A stretch of 64,000 nt of DNA from Athripsodes cinereus (lineage: Eukaryota; Arthropoda; Insecta; Trichoptera; Leptoceridae), in contig OX388312.1 in the NCBI GenBank assembly GCA_947579605.1, forward strand, positions 5,518,001 to 5,582,000, read 5' to 3'. The notes under the pieces were generated by a model. That model saw only the letters and a list, made by a program, of their open reading frames with translations, made no database searches and was not told the origin of the DNA. Made by a program: the position numbers and the translations under genes. This document shows positions 47,930-57,764 of the stretch, in pieces; the first letter of the stretch is position 1, and every line of letters begins with the position of its first letter.

Positions 47930-48865
47930 AACTTGTGGGAAAGCCGTGATGGTATAGATAGATAAAGTGGGATAGTAAGTTGACCAACTGCATGTAATAA
48001 ACTTGTGGGAAAGCCGGTATGGTATAGATAGATAAAGTGGTATAGTCAGTTGACCAACTGCATTTAATATGCTTGTGGGAGATGTCGTGATGGTATAGAT
48101 AGATAGTGGGGTAGTCAGTAGACCAACTGTAATAAACTTGTGGGAAAGCCGTGATGGTATAGATAGATAAAGTGGGATAGTCAGTAGACCAACTGCATGT
48201 AATAAACTTGTGGGAAAGCCGTGATGGTATAGATAGATAAAGTGGGATAGTCAGTTGACCAACTGCATGTAATATGCTTGTGGGAGATGTCGTGATGGTA
48301 TAGATAGATAGTGGGGTAGTCAGTAGACCAACTGTAATAAACTTGTGGGAAAGCCGTGATGGTATAGATAGATAAAGTGGGATAGTCAGTAGACCAACTG
48401 CATGTAATAAACTTGTGGGAAAGCCGTGATGGTATAGATAGATAAAGTGGTATAGTCAGTTGACCAACTGCATGTAATATGCTTGTGGGAGATGTCGTGA
48501 TGGTATAGATAGATAGTGGGGTAGTCAGTAGACCAACTGTAATAAACTTGTGGGAAAGCCGTGATGGTATAGATAGATAAAGGGGGATAGTCAGTAGACC
48601 AACTGCATGTAATAAACTTGTGGGAAAGCCGTGATGGTATAGATAGATAAAGTGGGATAGTCAGTTGACCAACTGCATGTAATATGCTTGTGGGAGATGT
48701 CGTGATGGTATAGATAGATAGTGGGGTAGTCAACAGACCAACTGTTTGTAATTAACTTGTGGGAAAGCCGTGATGGTATAGATAGATAAAGTGGGATAGT
48801 CAGTAGACCAACTGCATATAATAAACTTGTGGGAAAGCCGTGCTGGTATAGATAGATTATAGTTC
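47930..48865 (+). repeat. Tandem array with 205-bp higher-order period
   Basis: Unit starts (GTGATGGTATAGATAGATA or variant) lie at 47946, 48016, 48087, 48151, 48221, 48292, 48356, 48426, 48497, 48561, 48631, 48702, 48770 and 48840. Spacings run 70, 71, 64 repeatedly, giving a 205-bp three-monomer unit present about four times. Monomers contain TTGTGGGAAAGCCGTGATGG, clearly derived from the 3' end of the dominant retroposon (GTGGGATATGCCGTGATGGT). Open frames here are by-products. Confidence 0.9.
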
Positions 48866-49089
48866 AATATTTATTATTCGGCCAATATCGGACAATTACT
48901 TTGGAATATGCAATTTAGTTCCACTAATTTCACATTACTGCGTACGTAATAGTGTTTATTCGGTATCACGATTTCGCTGTTCGCGTTCCGCGCAAATGTA
49001 CTAGCTAAAAGCGGTTTCGCTACTACGACTCCGCTCAGCGGTTTCGCTTTCGTTATTTCGCGGCGGAGGTGTGCTAAAGCCCTAAAATC

Positions 49090-51040
49090 TATCGCTCGCT
49101 CGTCTTTTCATCATAACATGATAAAAAAAATTCTAGGTTAAGTGGGAGAAAATAATATTCTTGAATATTTTTCGAGAAATAAAATACCTCACATAATAAT
49201 AAACCAATAGGATGTCTCAAACAGATGTTTGGTAAAAGCCAATTCAATTATTAGGTAGATGTGTGAATATTCATTCACTCAATCATACAACAATATGAAC
49301 TACTATAGTTTATTTAGGCGTTTGAAGGAAAAGCAAAGAAATGAGCTTTTATGTAGAAATCACAATATTTTTGTCGTAGGGTTTTAAGTCTTCATTAATA
49401 CTTTCTGTTGCTGTTTAGGGTTAACCACGTCCAATTTGTCTCATTTTTTCTTCTTTACTTCTTCAAGTACCTAATCTAAATTCGTCAATATTTCACCGTT
49501 TAATTTTTTTTAATTTAAAATGGAATAGACATATAAGATATCGAGTACTCGTCGATTTGGAAAATGAATAAAAGGAATATAATCATATACTTGGTATTTT
49601 CAGAAAGTCGCAGGGACAAGTGACAACTTACTAGCAAAAGCCGTAGCGCAGACTATGCCCACGTGATTTATTTTTACTGCTGTTTTGTCCTTTCTTTCTC
49701 CCCCTATTTTTCTGTTTACTCTAGCATTATATTTGAATTTTTATCAAGTTCTTACCTAGTTATAGTTTTTACACAATAACCATTATATAATTTGTGTATT
49801 ATAAATTTAGTTAATATAAAACCTGTAACAAAATTTAATGTTATGATCTAACTACATAATATTTTATGTTTTATACGCTGTTGTTTTTTAATAAATTAAT
49901 AAATAATAACGTACTTAATTGAACCCTCTTCCTAAATAATGATCAAGTTTCATTCACATTACATCATTCTTGTTCTGACATCATCTATAATACAGAGTTC
50001 ACCATACAACTCAAACAGGCAAAGCTTGTCTATGAACGTTAAATCTTTAGTGTCTACCAACGCTGGCTGGCTATTTTCTAGTAGAACGAATGTCCAATTT
50101 AATTATTGGTATGTTAACTGTGCACTCCCGTACTCAAATATTTGTAATCCAATTTACAGAACGTGAAGCCCGACGTCCTATCTCTAAATTAGAAATGTGT
50201 AAAATGCAATAAATGTATTAGAGCAATAACATTTTGTGACAGGAACGGTATGCTATTTGATGATATATAACTATTATTTTTGTAAATTCAAACAATTAGG
50301 TATTTGGTTTATCTGAGACTTTTCATATTTGAAATATTATATATAAATATTAAGTTGTTGTTATTTTAAATAAATAGATAATATGAAGTAATTCTTTGAC
50401 ATAAAAATTTAGTCTTTTGGAACCGGAGTTCTGACATACCTTTTAAAGTAAATAGTTTTTTTTTGGAGTTTCGCGGAAAACTCGGCAAAAAATTGGCTTT
50501 CTTTGTCTTTTTCATAAGTTTTTGAGTGTTCTGTGAAAGGCGATGAGGTTTGCCCCGCAGCCTGAGTGTTTTATTTTTTCTGACACAAGTGGGTCAGCGA
50601 AATAGTTGCATTTCAAAAAACAAGCATAAATATTATGGTTCGAAATCTTTATGACTGTCTTAATTTCGAAATTCTTAAAAGCGTGCGTTTCATTTTATGG
50701 TGAATTGATCAAAGGAAAATGTGTGGCCAAGTTCATTCTTTTTTTATTGTGAAAAATCACTGTCGTAACATGTGTCATAACATATTATTCCAAATCACTA
50801 TTACTTTTAAATTTAGAACATCAATAAAAGTTGACTGAAGCGTTCAGTTGGATTTTAAGCTTTTATTTAAATAACAAAAATTTCCTTACTTATGGTTGAC
50901 TTCAATAAAATAATAATTGAACAATTTTGCATAACAAACGTTACATTTGTAAAAAGTGTCCTTAGAACATTGACGTCGCGACGTCTTTACCCTACGGTAC
51001 TTACTTAATTGTTCATATTATTTTATAACATAATCTATCT
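49090..51040. other. No gene; one retroposon fragment
   Basis: A dominant-retroposon fragment lies at 50505-50605 (TTTTTCATAAGTTTTTGAGT, GTTCTGTGAAAGGCGATGAG, GTTTGCCCC). The rest is AT-rich with no recognised feature. Confidence 0.5.
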
Positions 51041-51044
51041 ACCT

Positions 51045-51220
51045 ATAATTTCGCGCGGGATACCAAGAGGGGTAGGCAGAAACGCCATATAGATATATCC
51101 TATAGACATATCTCTTAACACATGGCCTTCCTTGAGAATTTGATCCCCGTGATCAAACTATATTGTTCTTGGACGCCCGCGCTTCTTTATAACCCTCTTT
51201 CACAATCTCACACATAAATT
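51045..51220 (-). pseudogene. LINE RT tail, family 2
   Basis: The minus strand reads GAAGCGCGGGCGTCCAAGAA, TTTGATCACGGGGATCAAAT, TCTCAAGGAAGGCCATGTGT, then ATATGGCGTTTCTGCCTACC then CCTCTTGG, matching the copy at 63.1-63.37 kb (KRGCPRTTWLDHVDQILKEG there). Confidence 0.75.
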
Positions 51221-51607
51221 TGATTTTATTAAATTAAAACACCGTGTTTTTCACTTTAAGTATTATATATTTTCACAAACTTAATCAAATCAAATATTTA
51301 ATTATGACGAACTTTCACAGTGTTTGCTCTTCAAAAATAAATATATTACATAAATTTGGTTAGCAAAACGAAATTGCCTTCAAGAATGCTCTAAAAAATG
51401 TTATTATCATCGCAACGAACTATTTTATTTAAAGAAAAAACTAGTGAATGTACGACTAAAAAATATTATTTTAAAGGAAGAATTATCCCTGATCACTCGT
51501 AAACGAGTGGATTTCCCCATCAGATTCAAGAGCCAATAATGAAACAGGATATTTGTACATATATGTTATTATTATATTAACCACCAATTATAATAAATTT
51601 TTCATAT

Positions 51608-51680
51608 CCACAATAATTTGAGTTTATACTCAGCCCTGATGATGTCAACCTATTGGTGAAAGCTCTAGGCGTAATTGTGG
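51608..51680 (+). ncRNA. Hammerhead-like motif
   Basis: CCACAAT (51608-51614) pairs with ATTGTGG (51674-51680). Between them are a small GAGTTTATACTC hairpin, CTGATGA (51636-51642), a hairpin ending ACC-TATT-GGT (51648-51657), GAAA (51658-51661) and GCTCTAGGCGTA, which would be an ACGC/GCGU stem III if one base had been lost. The order of elements fits a hammerhead ribozyme, but stem II is not directly adjacent to the box and a stem I insert is present. Probably a decayed copy. Confidence 0.45.
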
Positions 51681-52881
51681 TGTACTTTGTATGCATTAAT
51701 GTGAAACAAAAAACAGTATTATTTTATATTTTATATAATTACAATATTTCGTTCTTATTTTAAGCGTAAAAGTTGAAAGAATAGTGAGTCAACAGTGTTA
51801 TTCGAACCAAAAACCTTACCATTATCTCAAATACTAAAATAGCTTGACAGTTGATAGCAAATTCTGTTCTGTGTAGTAGATGCGTTATCTGTGACAAACT
51901 ACCTACATAAGTTATATAAGTAAGAACCTCCATTGTTAATACCTGTTCAGATACCTGCCACTGCAATTGAACCTAATACAAATTATATATTGTATGCATA
52001 GGTAGGTATGTGACAGAACAATTATTATACAAAGTCATTTGCTATGTACCTATTATAATAATATGAGATATTCGTGTTTAACAAACGAACGATGCATGAA
52101 ATTCCATAATGTATCTATATTTGGTATTATGATATAGATATATAATGTGTATATGATATAAGCACGATAGTGTTTAAACTCTATTTATTATATTTTCTTA
52201 AATATAGAAATTATGTTCACCTGAAATTATATTGAATTGAGTCTGTTGGGTCGTTGTGTTGCAAATTAATTTGTAAAAAGCATAATTTTCAAATACGATA
52301 ATTTATCGAAAACTTCAGTGGTTTGTCTGTAAACCGGTATGTGAATTTTATCTTCAAGTGTAATAAGATAATATTTTTACTTACTTACTGTACTTTCAAA
52401 AGTTTGAGGTCAAGCCTTATTACAAAATTTGAGTGTTATCTACATTCTATACTTCCAAAACGAAGGAACTTATATCTTATTTTGATATTTTATATCTCAA
52501 TTCTCCAAATATTACTACTTCAATATTTTTTTTTAGAAAGATATATCTGGGTTTTGTAATAAACCTATATATGTAAAAAATATAATAAAAATATAAAAAT
52601 ATCTATGTACGCACTTGTATGTAAAGAAAATATTCAACAGACACCAAACTGTTACTTCATTTGCATAACCGAGAGATTGTTCAAACTCCCTTTAGTGTAA
52701 ACATAGTGGTTAACGTACCATGAGGTTAAGTGCACTTAAACCAGCCTAAACCGATTCGGTAGCATCGGAATACCTTTCCTGTTTCCTAATAAAGGGGGTC
52801 TGCACAATCTCTTGGTTGTACTGATGAGGTGTCTGTTGAGTAATATTCTTAATATCTTCACTCACACAAGTGTAAAAATCC

Positions 52882-53035
52882 TTTTTTACTAATCGCCTGA
52901 TGATGGAGACGAGCGTCTCCGAATACTAGTACGCGAAGTTAATAAAGTCATTTGGAAGTTAACTACATATTGTGTTTTTTTAAATTATCTTGAAATGGAC
53001 TTCCAACAAGTACCTTCGGTCAACAACATTAATGT
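52882..53035 (+). mobile_element. Hammerhead retroposon, copy 8 (canonical core)
   Basis: The 11-bp TSD TGTAAAAATCC lies at 52871-52881 and 53036-53046. The body starts with TCGC (52893-52896), CTGATGA (52897-52903), one T, GGAGAC-GAGC-GTCTCC (52905-52920), GAA (52921-52923), TA-CTAG-TA (52924-52931), C (52932) and GCGA (52933-52936), which pairs with TCGC. The tail AAATGGACTTCCAACAAGTA then CCTTCGGTCAACAAC aligns with ATGGAATTCTACTACC of the other copies. The empty site is seen at 25.2 kb. Confidence 0.85.
52893..52936 (+). ncRNA. Predicted hammerhead ribozyme core
   Basis: The core has CUGAUGA, a 6-bp stem II with a GAGC loop, GAA, a 2-bp stem III (U-A, A-U) with a CUAG loop, C at the cleavage position and a 4-bp inner stem I. 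Compared with the textbook consensus there is one additional U between CUGAUGA and stem II, and U/A are swapped at the first pair of stem III (GAAU...A instead of GAAA...U). Very short stem III is known in retroelement hammerheads. Activity is unproven. Confidence 0.6.
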
Positions 53036-53516
53036 TGTAAAAATCCAGTAAAATACTAGGAAACTATTAAACATTTGTAGGTTATTTACGAAAAAAAGAA
53101 CACTAAGCTTATTTTGGGTCTTTTCTCTTTTTTCTGGCAGTCCACCCGTAACGAATTAAGGTAGTGAAAGCCTTAAACTATTATATTTGGACTAGTATAC
53201 TAGTACATATATAGAGTTCTCAACTTGCCAACACAAATTTCGTGGATGAACTGATTCAGAGAGGCACTTATTAATAATAACAATAGTAATAATAATATGT
53301 AGATTGTTGAATTTCATTTCGACCATTGAATTTTGATTCGGTACAAAATATGCATAATACTTAGGTACTTAATCAAAAATTATAATATGGATTTGATTCA
53401 TTTGATCATCTCTACTTTTCATATGAATAAACTAACGAGTGGACGTTTATTTAAAATGGTATCTCGTTAGCATGAATATAACAGATTATTTAAAAATAAA
53501 AAATATATTTTTTTAT

Positions 53517-53614
53517 TATTAAACTGAACTTTTTTGACTACATGATTGGTTCAAAAACAATAATATTAAAAATGTACTTTGAGAGAATAGAACGGGAAAA
53601 GCTATACTATACTA
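53517..53614 (+). repeat. 184-bp tandem repeat, left of the Tc1 insertion
   Basis: TTAAACTGAACTTTTTTGAC, TACATGATTGGTTCAAAAAC, ATGTACTTTGAGAGAATAGA and ACGGGAAAAGCTATACTATA form one unit segment, cut by the Tc1 element at a TA. Confidence 0.9.
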
Positions 53615-54050
53615 CAGTCGTATGACAATTTATTATGGCCACCTATAGAATTTGATCATATTTGAAAATACTTGGGTTTTTTTAGCTATAAGTAATAGAA
53701 GTATCGTATTTAGTTTACTTGAAATTGTATAATATGGTTTGATCTTAAAATAATCAGTGCATTTTTTGTGTTGTTGGCAACACTGTTATTCCTGGCAGCC
53801 ATTTTGTACAATGCCATATTGTTACTGATGGTCTCACGATACACGTGTCAAATTTTCTTTTGGTGTTTCTGATAAATTTTAGGAAGATATCTTTAAAGTA
53901 AGTATTCAAATCAATGAAAATATTATTTATTTAACATTTTTTTATATTTGTATGTTAAAATATTTATGTTTTATACAATATTTTATAAATTATGAGTATT
54001 TAAGCAAATACTAAACTGTGGGTGTTAAAATTTGTTAATTTATTTTAGTT

Positions 54051-55187
54051 ATGGGTAAGAAAAAAGATTTAACACCACAAAAAGTGGCAGAGATTCGAAC
54101 GCTACTAACGAATACAAGTTATTCTCAAAGAGAAATAGCTAAAAGGTGTGATGTTTCTCGAGTATCTGTTCAAAATATACAAAAAAAAATATCACGTATG
54201 GAGAACTTGACTCCAAAGAGGGTTGGTAAATGTGGTAAAAAAAAAATTCTCACACCACGTGGCGAAAGAATACTGACGAAGATTGTTCTGGAAAACAGAC
54301 AAGCATCAAACGATGCAATAACTGAAAAATTGGAGCAATCTGGTATTCGTATGTCTAAGAGAACAGTTCAAAGGCGACTGCATGATCTCGGTTACAATTC
54401 GAGACGCCCAGCAAGGAAACCAAAATTGACACCAAAAATGATGCAAAAAAGGTTGGATTGGGCGAAAAAACACAAGAATTTTACTGAAGATGACTGGAAA
54501 TCGGTAATTATTATTAAAAATAGTAATACAAAAAATCATTTTTTACATAAAGCATGAAAAAGCTTTTATAGTTCAACTAAATGAAATATCACCTTACATT
54601 TTCAGGTTTGCTTTAGTGACGAAAGTACTTTTCAAGTCTTGACAAAAAAGGCTCAATATGTCAAGAGAAAGGTTGGAGAGAAATATTTGTCCAGCTGCAT
54701 TATTGAAACAGTCAAACATCCAACATCGGTGATGATTTGGTCAGTTATTTCTGGGAAAGGGATGGGAAGACTTTATATTGTTGATGGGATGATGAATCAG
54801 GGGCAATATAAAAATGTCCTTGAACAAAGATTGTTGCCACAATTGGCAGAATGGTTTGGTCCTGGAGATAAAAGAATCTTTATGCAAGATGGGGCACCAT
54901 GCCATACGGCCAAATCAATTAAAAAATATCTAATGGAACAGAATGTTCCATTGTTGGATTGGCCAGGAAACTCTCCGGACCTTAATCCAATAGAGAATGT
55001 TTGGGAACTGCTGAAAAAGGAAGTGGCGAAGGAGAATATCACGAATAAAGTTTATTTAATTGAAAGAATCATATATCATTGGAATCACAACGCTAGACTT
55101 AAGGAAATGGCAGAAAATTGCATTAAAAGCATGCCAAAAAGAGTACATGCAGTGATAGAGGCAAAAGGTGGAGTGACAAAATATTGA
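54051..55187 (+). CDS. Tc1-type transposase, DD34E, two exons (54051-54503, 54606-55187)
   Basis: The predicted protein has 344 residues, usual for Tc1. Exon 1 (residues 1-151) holds two helix-turn-helix DNA-binding units: TPQKVAEIRTLLTNTSYSQR with EIAKRCDVSRVSVQNIQKKI (about 8-47), and a second around ILTKIVLENRQASNDAITEK with GIRMSKRTVQRRLHDLGY, followed by a basic linker. Exon 2 resumes in phase 0 so that WKS joins VCFSDES, giving the first catalytic Asp (156) in the FSDES motif. The second Asp (246) is in FMQDGAPCHTA and the Glu (281) in SPDLNPIENVWE, with 34 residues between, hence DD34E. No stop or frameshift is seen. ATG 54051 is chosen because it begins MGKKKDLTP just before the first HTH, with AT-rich untranslated sequence upstream. 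The protein would bind the 29-bp ends and move the element by cut-and-paste into TA sites. Confidence 0.93.
54504..54605 (+). other. Predicted spliceosomal intron in the transposase
   Basis: The 102-base segment starts GTAATT and ends TTACATTTTCAG. Removing it joins two halves of the conserved W-x-x-V-x-F-S-D-E motif exactly in phase 0. Without splicing, translation ends at a TGA at 54555-54557, giving a 168-residue protein with DNA-binding domains but no catalytic domain. Confidence 0.85.
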
Positions 55188-55391
55188 CACACTACACCTA
55201 AATATTCGAAATATTTTATGCATTAATTGTATTATCAAAGTAAAATGTGCTTTATTAATTAAAGGAATACTTATACCTTCAATTATAATAATTTTTGAGT
55301 AAAAAGAATGCTAAAAAATATAAACAAAACATTATTTCCTACTGTTTTACAGGAATATTTAGGGTGGCCATAATAAATTGTCATACGACTG

Positions 55392-55820
55392 TATACTACT
55401 ACTATACTACTATATTAAAAATGTACTTTGAGAGAATAGAACGGGAAAAGCTATACTATACTATACTACTACTATACTATATTAAACTGAACTTTTTTGA
55501 CTACATGATTGGTTCAAAAACAATAATATTAAAAATGTACTTTGAGAGAATAGAACGGGAAAAACTATACTATACTATACTACTACTATACTACTATATT
55601 AAAAATGTACTTTGAGAGAATAGAACGGGAAAAGCTATACTATACTATACTACTACTATACTATATTAAACTGAACTTTTTTGACTACATGATTGGTTCA
55701 AAAACAATAATATTAAAAATGTACTTTGAGAGAATAGAACGGGAAAAACTATACTATACTATACTACTACTATACTACTATATTAAAAATGTACTTTGAG
55801 AGAATAGAACGGGAATAGCA
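55392..55820 (+). repeat. 184-bp tandem repeat, right of the Tc1 insertion
   Basis: ATGTACTTTGAGAGAATAGA starts at 55421, 55535, 55605, 55719 and 55789, alternating spacings of 114 and 70, i.e. a 184-bp two-part unit. Sub-units are separated by CTATACTATACTACTACTAT runs. Long frames here (MYFERIEREKLYYTILLLYY) merely reflect the repeat. Confidence 0.9.
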
Positions 55821-56234
55821 CCTATTCAAAATTTCCTAAATTATAATTTGAAATAAAATATGTCGTAATATACAATATAATCTGTCATGCAATTTTTTCT
55901 GGATAAAAACAACAAAAAAATAGGCACCCTAAGATCTCAAGGCATACTTCATCGCTGAATTTAATATTTTGTTTTGATTCCAACTTTATTTTATTTATTT
56001 GAAAAAATAATGTGAAATGCGTTTGTTTTTATTCTTCTTCTTCCAAGTCGGTCCCTCAATGCTGAGAATCGTGACCACCATTTAATATTTCATATTTATC
56101 GCTATGTAAGATAATTATGTATTAAGTTTGTGATACGCGTTAGCCGTTCATTTGTTAAAAAAAATATATCTATACATTATTTACTGTACATTGACAATAT
56201 ACACTTTTACATATTGTAAGAAACGCATAAAAAA

Positions 56235-56450
56235 ATAATTTCGTCTCTTGGAGTTGAAGGGAGAAGAAGCAGGGGCCGAATACCAACAAGATGATCGGAT
56301 CATGTGAGAGATGCTGCAGGGGGCAATGTGTGAGGCGTTTAGGTGGGCGGAGAACAGGGCGCGGTGAAAGAGCTTGTCGCTTGGTTAGGGTCAAGGTGGT
56401 CTCGATCTTCAGTATTGAAGGACCGACTTGGAAGAGGAAGAAACACATTT
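56235..56450 (+). pseudogene. LINE RT tail, third type
   Basis: Pieces in shifting frames read RRSRGRIPTR, SDHVRDAAGGNV, GGEQGAVKELVAWLGS and DRLGRGR. These resemble the basic RSRGRPPTRWSDDI, ENRxxWKELV tail of an insect non-LTR retrotransposon. It ends in GGAAGAGGAAGAAA, typical of a GAA-rich LINE 3' tail. Confidence 0.6.
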
Positions 56451-56924
56451 CAAATGAAATCAATGAAATAAATAGAGGGAGAGCTATCGCTAAGGTGCGA
56501 TTTCTTCTAACTAACCCAAAATATTCAAGATTATAACTACTTTAGTACTCTAATTTAAGATTTTCTGTTTTAAATGTATCGAAATCTTTAGTTAACTAGC
56601 AATAATTCCTTTGATTTTCTGTAGCAATACGATATCTTCCAATTTGTAACACGTGCTGATCAATATTAAATTGTAATTTAAATTCTATGTCTTACCATTT
56701 ATCCAGCATATTATTACAGTACTCATAATTGACAGCACCAATTCAAATTATAACTACTTTAATACATTCAATACTGTTGTTGTATTAGATATTGACATTC
56801 ATTTATATTGTTATAATTATTATCATTGTGATATTAAATATTCTTCAGATAACTATTCCACGTCAGACTATTGTAATAAGTTTTCGTAAAGCATTACAAA
56901 CGAGACATAACATTGTAATAACCC

Positions 56925-57195
56925 GCATTCAGCGATGAAGCATGCTTCTCATTCTGAATGAAATAATATATTGTTTCCAAAATAGACTAAATTCCGAAAG
57001 ATAAGGAAAACGATTCATCCCCTTTTTTCTTTTGCACACGTAGTAAAGTAAGGTATAAGATATTTTATATTTTCCATTCAGAATAGGTTAAAACAATCAT
57101 CCTCTTTTTTGGCACGGAGAGGACAAACTGCATAATAATATTGATCACGTGCGGCTAGTTTTCTGACTACCCCACATGTGGGGGATGGTGAAAAT
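56925..57195 (+). repeat. Dominant retroposon copy
   Basis: ATTCAGCGATGAAGCATGCT, TCATTCTGAATGAAATAATA, TTGGCACGGAGAGGACAAAC and GGCTAGTTTTCTGACTACCC then CACATGTGGGGGATGGTG in order. Confidence 0.6.
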
Positions 57196-57224
57196 GCTCA
57201 CCTAGGTATGGCTTATTTTGATTC

Positions 57225-57350
57225 TTAAGCACTCTAAATGAATCATTCCGATCAATTCAAATCTCAAAACGAGCAGAAGTATGAAATATTATGTTCACTT
57301 AAGAATTGAACCCACGACCCCTCGCTTACAAGACGAGTATGGAGAATAGA
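57225..57350 (-). repeat. tRNA-like SINE head
   Basis: The minus strand has CTCGTCTTGTAAGCGAGGGG then TCGTGGGTTCAATTCTTAAG: a box-B-like GGTTCAATTC after a plausible anticodon-arm region. It is a diverged tRNA-like SINE head. Confidence 0.45.
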
Positions 57351-57374
57351 TTCCAGAGTTGTATTGATTGGAAT

Positions 57375-57617
57375 CTTCTTCTTCTCGTGCCGTATCAGGT
57401 CCCCCCGACGTTGACAATCACTCTGGCGAAGGCTTCTCTATCTTGCGCGATCCGGAACAGCTCTCCCACATGTCTCATCCCGGTCCAGTCTCTTATGTTG
57501 CGCAGCCAAGACGTTTGCCTTCTACCAGGACCACGCAGCCCCTCAATCTTCCCTATCAGTGACCCAGATATGAAATCTTACGGACCTTAACGTCCTTCAG
57601 CAGCTGTCTACTGCAAC
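57375..57617 (-). mobile_element. 5'-truncated LINE, 15-bp TSD
   Basis: A 15-bp duplication TGTATTGATTGGAAT (57360-57374, 57618-57632) flanks it. On the minus strand: LLKDVKVRKISYLGH, a short deletion, IGKIEGLRGPGRRQTSWLRN, IRDWTGMRHVGELFRIAQDR, EAFARVIVNVGGT, stop, then TACGGCACGAGAAGAAGAAG. It is the same LINE family as at 31.9 kb, truncated to the last 243 bases. Confidence 0.95.
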
Positions 57618-57764
57618 TGTATTGATTGGAATGATTCATCCAAATATGATTAACATCTACACTAACTTCTTTGTTGGTAAACATAGCCTCCAGCACCTGT
57701 TTGTGTTAAAAATTCATAAAATAAAAATAATTATGATTCCAACTATGTGAATTAGTTTCGATAT

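Larger units (their letters stand above)
47293..49082. mobile_element. Long-TIR DNA element enclosing a tandem array
   Basis: The left end AGCCGTTAGCACACCTCCGC then GGCGGAA and the reverse complement of the right end AGGGCTTTAGCACACCTCCG then CCGCGAAA are clearly inverted. TAA lies next to both ends, consistent with a 3-bp TAA target as in Harbinger-type elements (inference). The flanks of the inner array (47320-47600 and 48880-49075) are GC-richer than the surroundings and contain TTTCGCC and GCGGTTTCGCT repeats. No transposase frame is seen. Confidence 0.7.
52637..53062. mobile_element. CAACAGACACC MITE interrupted by a retroposon
   Basis: CAACAGACACC at 52637-52647 and GGTGTCTGTTG at 52833-52843 begin inverted arms that continue imperfectly through GAGATTGT and CCCTTTA. 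Comparison with 25205-25378 shows that the repeat extends to about 53062 (AAAAATCCAGT), with the retroposon 52882-53035 inserted between. No coding capacity. Confidence 0.75.
53615..55391 (+). mobile_element. Tc1-type transposon, complete
   Basis: The 29-bp ends CAGTCGTATGACAATTTATT then ATGGCCACC (53615-53643) and 55363-55391 are perfect inverted repeats. TA flanks both sides (53613-53614, 55392-55393). The 1,777-bp element carries one transposase gene with an intact, spliceable frame. Perfect ends and an open frame indicate recent insertion and possible activity. Confidence 0.95.

Noticed and set aside
47930..48865. Regular repeats that could look like a CRISPR array
   Set aside because: Units are contiguous, near-identical throughout with no unique spacers, and alternate 64/70/71 bp; the sequence is eukaryotic and derives from a retroposon end.
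55295..55799. Frames with repeated MYFERIEREKLYY
   Set aside because: They read through the 184-bp tandem repeat; no start context, no domain.
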